Part shown: in pieces, positions 60,597-64,000 of the stretch
How the letters are laid out: every line of letters starts with the position of its first letter
How positions within the stretch are numbered: the stretch's first letter is position 1
DNA from: Stieleria bergensis
GTDB taxonomy: Bacteria > Planctomycetota > Planctomycetia > Pirellulales > Pirellulaceae
Assembly: GCA_007745635.1 (NCBI GenBank)
Contig: CP036272.1
Span: 2,696,458 to 2,760,457 of the forward strand
Direction: 5' to 3'
DNA length: 64,000 nucleotides
Position numbers and translations under genes: made by a program
Notes under the pieces: model-generated
Databases searched by the model: none
Seen by the model: the letters and a program-made list of their open reading frames with translations, nothing else
What the model was told of the DNA's origin: nothing

Positions 60597-61451
60597 ATGA
60601 CGATTTCACGCCGACAATTCTGCGGATCACTGGGAGCCGGACTTGCCGCAGCCAACTCCAACCTGTTCGCTGATGAACAGCCGACCAAGCCGCTTCGAGT
60701 CATCGCCTACAACATTTACAAATGCACAGGCTGGCCAAACAATCGTCCACGAGCGAAGCAGGCTGTCGCCAAAGGTCAGATGGCAAAGCGGTTGGCGATG
60801 GAACTGGCTTTGTACGAACCAGACATCATTAACTTCTCGGAATCACCCAGCGAAGAACTAACCAAGGAAGTTGCGGAACTGCTGGGAATGAACCACGTCC
60901 GATTCCCCAGCGGAGGCAATTGGCCGGGCACGCTGTTGAGCAAGTTTGAGATCATTGAATCTCAGAATGCCCCGATGAAGGGGCAACGGCCCAAAGAATT
61001 GTTCACACGGCACTGGGGCCGGGGCACGGTCAAACTTCCGAATGGTAATCCACTCATCGTTCATTCCGCCCATCTTTATCCGACCGCCGATCCGACAATC
61101 CGATTGAAAGAAATTCGGGCGATGATCGAATCGATGGAGCCGGATCTGAAAGCTGGGAAGTCAATGCTCTTGATCGGCGATCTCAACCACGGCCCCGACA
61201 CCGAAGAGTACAAACTTTGGATTGATGCTGGCTGGGTGGACACATTTGCCAAGGTCGGCAAGGGCGACGGTCCAACAATCAAGGCCGACATTCCCAAGTG
61301 GCGAATCGATTACGTCATGGCTGCTGGTCCAATTGCCGAGCGAGTGATTGAATCGAGGCCGTTGTTTGAAGGAGCGTTTCGCCTGAACATCAACGACAAA
61401 GAATCGTTTGCATTGAGCGATCACTTGCCCCAGTTGGCAGTGTTTGAATAG
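60597..61451 (+). CDS. Tat-exported endonuclease/exonuclease/phosphatase-family protein
   Basis: 284 aa. A twin-arginine signal (SRRQFCGSLGAGLAAANS) directs folded export. The EEP fold has RVIAYNIYKC, metal Glu in IINFSESPSE, WGRGTVKLPNGNPLIVHSAH with His, DLNHGPDTEEY (Asp/Asn), WRIDYVM and a final SDHLPQLAV with Asp-His. It is probably a phosphodiesterase or phosphatase acting outside the cytoplasm. Divergent from the FrnE operon. Confidence 0.85.
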   Translation: MTISRRQFCGSLGAGLAAANSNLFADEQPTKPLRVIAYNIYKCTGWPNNRPRAKQAVAKGQMAKRLAMELALYEPDIINFSESPSEELTKEVAELLGMNHVRFPSGGNWPGTLLSKFEIIESQNAPMKGQRPKELFTRHWGRGTVKLPNGNPLIVHSAHLYPTADPTIRLKEIRAMIESMEPDLKAGKSMLLIGDLNHGPDTEEYKLWIDAGWVDTFAKVGKGDGPTIKADIPKWRIDYVMAAGPIAERVIESRPLFEGAFRLNINDKESFALSDHLPQLAVFE

Positions 61452-61470
61452 AAATCAACGGGAGACCAGC

Positions 61471-62412
61471 GTGCTGAATGACATAAATAATCGCCTTACT
61501 CGGGCAAAGGAGCGATCTCGAAGAAAACAAAAGCTCGACTCGATGCTGCGTGAATCGCAAAAAATTCTCAAACAAGAGCAAAGGAATTGCAGTCGGCACG
61601 ATCAGATTCTTTCCAGTGAAAAAGCTGACGTAGATAAGCTGGAGGGCCTCAGCCTCACCGGGTTGTTCTATTCCATCCTCGGCACCAAAGATGAGCGGCT
61701 CGAAACGGAACGTCAAGAATATCTTGCCGCAAAGCTGAAGCACGAAGAATGCTCACAAGCGGTCGGCGATGCCGAAAATGAGGTTGAAAGACTCGTTGCG
61801 GAATTGGACTCGTTTCAAGATGCTGAGAGTGAATACCTCGCACTGATAAAAGAGAAAGAGCAATTCTTAGCCCAGACCGGTGATCACCGTGCTAAGACCC
61901 TTCTCGAATTTACCGAGCGCTTGTCAGATCTTGAAGCAGACCGAAAAGAGCTTTGCGAGGCGGTCGAAGCAGGTAGGACTGCTGAGCGGTCGCTTGAACA
62001 GGTACGTTCCGAACTTCGTTCCGCCGAAAACTGGGGCACATGGGACTTGATCGGTGGTGGCACGATCTCCACATGGGCGAAGCATTCAAAAATCGATTCT
62101 GCCAAAAGACAGGCGCAAGTCGCCCAACGACGCTTGCGACGATTTCAAGAGGAACTTGCTGATGCTGACCAGCGGCTGCATCTTTCTTTGGAAGAGATCG
62201 GTGGATTTTCAACCTTTGCTGATTTCTTTTTCGATGGACTGATCGCCGACTGGATCGTTCAATCGAAAGTTCAAAAGGCTTCTAGTGCCTGCGATGTTGC
62301 CATTCGCAAGGTTGCGTTGGCTTTGGGTGATTGCCGCAGAAAGCTCACTGAAGTCGAGCAAGAGATCCAGCAGATCGAAAGCGAGCACCGACAGTTCATC
62401 GAGGAAGCCTAG
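61471..62412 (+). CDS. Long coiled-coil protein, unknown
   Basis: 313 aa from the GTG at 61471, preceded by GGGAGA; a TTG overlapping the previous stop is less likely. Mostly coiled coil (KDERLETERQEYLAAKLKHE, EQVRSELRSAE), interrupted by a conserved-looking NWGTWDLIGGGTISTWAKHS and SFFFDGLIADW-type segment. This Gly-Gly-Gly block within a coiled coil is shared by a family of bacterial proteins of unknown function. No membrane helix is seen. Confidence 0.65.
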   Translation: MLNDINNRLTRAKERSRRKQKLDSMLRESQKILKQEQRNCSRHDQILSSEKADVDKLEGLSLTGLFYSILGTKDERLETERQEYLAAKLKHEECSQAVGDAENEVERLVAELDSFQDAESEYLALIKEKEQFLAQTGDHRAKTLLEFTERLSDLEADRKELCEAVEAGRTAERSLEQVRSELRSAENWGTWDLIGGGTISTWAKHSKIDSAKRQAQVAQRRLRRFQEELADADQRLHLSLEEIGGFSTFADFFFDGLIADWIVQSKVQKASSACDVAIRKVALALGDCRRKLTEVEQEIQQIESEHRQFIEEA

Positions 62413-62438
62413 AAAACTGATACGCCAGAAAGATCTCG

Positions 62439-63248
62439 ATGCCAAACTTCATCTGTAAAACCTGCGGCAATCAATTTGCCGAGACCGACGAGCCACCCAG
62501 CGAATGCAAAATTTGTACTGATGAGCGGCAATACGTCGGCTGGGATGGCCAGCAGTGGACGACACTCGACGGTCTACGACAGTCACACTGGAATGTCGTC
62601 AGACTCGAAGAACTCGGGCTTTACGGGATCGGGATGGAACCGAGCTTCGCCATCGGTCAGCGGGCGATGCTGATCACTCACCCAGAAGGCAACGTGCTCT
62701 GGGACTGCATCCCGCTGATCGATGACGGCCTTATCGAGATGATCCGGGGGATCGGCGGGATCTCGGCCATCGCCATTAGTCATCCGCACTACTACACGAG
62801 TATGGTTGAGTGGGCTCGCACGTTTGACTGTCCGATTTATCTTCATGCGGCTGACCGTCAGTGGGTCATGCGGCCAGATGCGGCTGTCGAATTCTGGGAC
62901 GGCGAAACGAAGGACATCGGCAACGGTCTCACTTTGATCCGCTGCGGCGGACATTTCGACGGTGGCACAGTGCTTCATTGGCCTGACGGTGCTGACGGCA
63001 AAGGAGTGATCCTGAGCGGCGACATCTTGCAAGTTGTACAGGACCGGCGATGGGTCAGCTTCATGTACTCGTATCCAAATCTGATCCCGCTCTCGGCTTC
63101 TGCTGTGCGGAGAGTCGTGGATGCTGTTGAGCCGTTCGAGTTCGACCGGGTTTACGGCGCTTGGTGGGGTAAAGTGGTCTGCAAAGATGCGAAGGCGGCG
63201 GTTCAGAGATCGGCTGAGCGGTATATTCGTGCGATTCAAGAGGAGTAA
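62439..63248 (+). CDS. MBL-fold metallohydrolase with N-terminal zinc ribbon
   Basis: 269 aa. A rubredoxin-like zinc ribbon ([22 protein letters not shown]) is fused to a divergent metallo-beta-lactamase domain. In place of HxHxDH, the expected loop reads [15 protein letters not shown], keeping two His; later ligands fit [15 protein letters not shown] and [13 protein letters not shown]. Such proteins are common in planctomycetes and actinobacteria; substrate unknown. Confidence 0.82.
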   Translation: MPNFICKTCGNQFAETDEPPSECKICTDERQYVGWDGQQWTTLDGLRQSHWNVVRLEELGLYGIGMEPSFAIGQRAMLITHPEGNVLWDCIPLIDDGLIEMIRGIGGISAIAISHPHYYTSMVEWARTFDCPIYLHAADRQWVMRPDAAVEFWDGETKDIGNGLTLIRCGGHFDGGTVLHWPDGADGKGVILSGDILQVVQDRRWVSFMYSYPNLIPLSASAVRRVVDAVEPFEFDRVYGAWWGKVVCKDAKAAVQRSAERYIRAIQEE

Positions 63249-63258
63249 GGACCAAGTC

Positions 63259-63735
63259 ATGTCAGATCAATCACTTCGGGAGCACGTCTTGTACCTACTC
63301 AAAGGCGGCGGTGCTCATCTTGATTTCGAGAAGGCCATTGCCGATCTGCCCGAGGAGTTTCGTGGTAAAAGGGTCGAACGTGTCTCGCACACGCCGTGGC
63401 GTCTGCTTGAGCACCTGCGAATTTGCCAGTGGGATATTCTGGAGTTCGCTCGTGATCCAGATCATGTTTCGCCTGACTTCCCAGATGGATACTGGCCGAA
63501 AGACGATGGCCCACCAAGCTCCGAAGCATGGGATAACAGCATCCAAGCTTTTCGGGATGACTTACAGTCCATGATCGATATGATCTCCGATCCAGAGACG
63601 GACCTTTATGCTCGGATTCCCCACGGTGACGGCCAAACAATTCTGCGGGAGGCATTGCTCGTGGCTGATCACAACGCCTACCACCTTGGGCAGTTAGTGT
63701 TTCTTCGGCAATGTCTGGGTGCGTGGGAGGATTGA
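63259..63735 (+). CDS. DinB-family protein
   Basis: 158 aa from the ATG at 63259 ([20 protein letters not shown]). A four-helix DinB_2-type fold with the metal-ligand pattern [18 protein letters not shown] (His) and [17 protein letters not shown] (two His). DinB relatives are often thiol-dependent transferases. It overlaps the following macro-domain gene by 1 bp (TGATG) and follows the MBL gene by 10 bp, so the three probably form one operon. Confidence 0.85.
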   Translation: MSDQSLREHVLYLLKGGGAHLDFEKAIADLPEEFRGKRVERVSHTPWRLLEHLRICQWDILEFARDPDHVSPDFPDGYWPKDDGPPSSEAWDNSIQAFRDDLQSMIDMISDPETDLYARIPHGDGQTILREALLVADHNAYHLGQLVFLRQCLGAWED

Positions 63736-64000
63736 TGAATGTCTCCGTCGTCGAAGGCGATCTCCTAAACCAAGACGTTGATGTGATCGTGAACGCTTGG
63801 AATCGGAACATTGTCCCGTGGTGGCTCCTGCTTCCTCAAGGTGTTTCCGGTGCGATCAAGAAACGGGGCGGCACTGGCCCGTTCAAGGAGTTGGCGAAGC
63901 ACCGGGCAATGCCGTTGGGATCAGCAGTCGTGACCTCGGCTGGCAAGCTACCGTTCAAGGGCATCATCCACGTCGCCGGGATCAACATGTTTTGGCAGGC
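63735..64000 (+). CDS. Macro-domain (Appr-1''-p) protein, 3' partial
   Basis: The frame starts [20 protein letters not shown] and continues AWNRNIVPWWLLLPQGVSGA to the right edge, where it is still open. The EGDLLNQDVDVIVNAWN segment is the ADP-ribose-binding macro signature, followed by GVSGAIKKRGG. Macro proteins bind or hydrolyse ADP-ribose, so it could relate to the NAD-consuming defence systems upstream. Coupled to the DinB gene. Confidence 0.88.
   Translation, partial: MNVSVVEGDLLNQDVDVIVNAWNRNIVPWWLLLPQGVSGAIKKRGGTGPFKELAKHRAMPLGSAVVTSAGKLPFKGIIHVAGINMFWQ

Overview
The window looks like planctomycete chromosome (moderate GC, Pirellulales/Planctomycetales style). Signs are a secreted formylglycine sulfatase, a carbohydrate esterase, an extracellular beta-helix protein, a Ser/Thr kinase fused to WD40-like repeats and a DUF1080 domain with a coupled ECF-type sigma factor, GYF_2 and TIGR02996-like proteins, and frequent GTG/TTG starts with weak Shine-Dalgarno sites. 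All functions are assigned by reading motifs and domain architecture; no database search was run.

Layout. 1-6451: polysaccharide-degradation genes (partial CE2/SGNH esterase, beta-helix protein, sulfatase), interrupted by an IS3-family element (3203-4482) and a pair of diverged direct repeats. 6452-7694: mostly non-coding. At 7303-7343 lies the 3' half of a tRNA-Arg(ACG) gene, cut at the anticodon loop, which is the usual scar of a tyrosine-integrase element. Its polarity places the inserted element to the right, so nearly everything from about 7344 to the right edge may be one island of more than 56 kb whose far end is outside the window. 7695-14421: kinase/sigma pair plus a co-oriented run of lipoprotein and membrane genes. 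14596-21134: mobile-element core (tyrosine integrase, HTH protein, RuvB-like ATPase, ArdC-like antirestriction protein and a degenerate ArdC paralogue, small ICE-type genes, a sigma-like protein). 21191-28775: small accessory enzymes and DUF proteins.

28830-51294 is a dense anti-phage defence island. On the minus strand is a Pycsar-like operon: a tandem class III cyclase, an E2-like/SEC-C protein, and a cyclic-nucleotide-binding TIR effector. Divergent from it on the plus strand are an XRE repressor, an ImmA/IrrE metallopeptidase, a PycTM-like membrane effector and a second cyclase, i.e. a second Pycsar-like pair. A single-direction type I restriction operon follows (hsdM, hsdS, GIY-YIG/DUF4357, AlbA/HATPase protein, DUF262-DUF1524, hsdR, YgjP-like peptidase). 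Then comes a Thoeris-like locus (SIR2-SLOG ThsA, two TIR ThsB) followed 8 bp later by a membrane-anchored class 3 lipase.

51433-64000: further accessory genes: PRiA4b ORF3-like, Nmad2 and Nmad3 with a truncated third ORF, a CIA30 protein, a GH5-like/GDPD fusion, an acetyltransferase, hydrolases, DUF2625, DoxX, a DsbA/FrnE-like protein, a Tat-exported EEP-family protein, a coiled-coil protein, an MBL-fold protein, DinB, and a macro-domain protein running off the right edge. The most unusual signal is the back-to-back pair of Pycsar-like systems with an E2-like/SEC-C component, next to Thoeris plus a membrane lipase.
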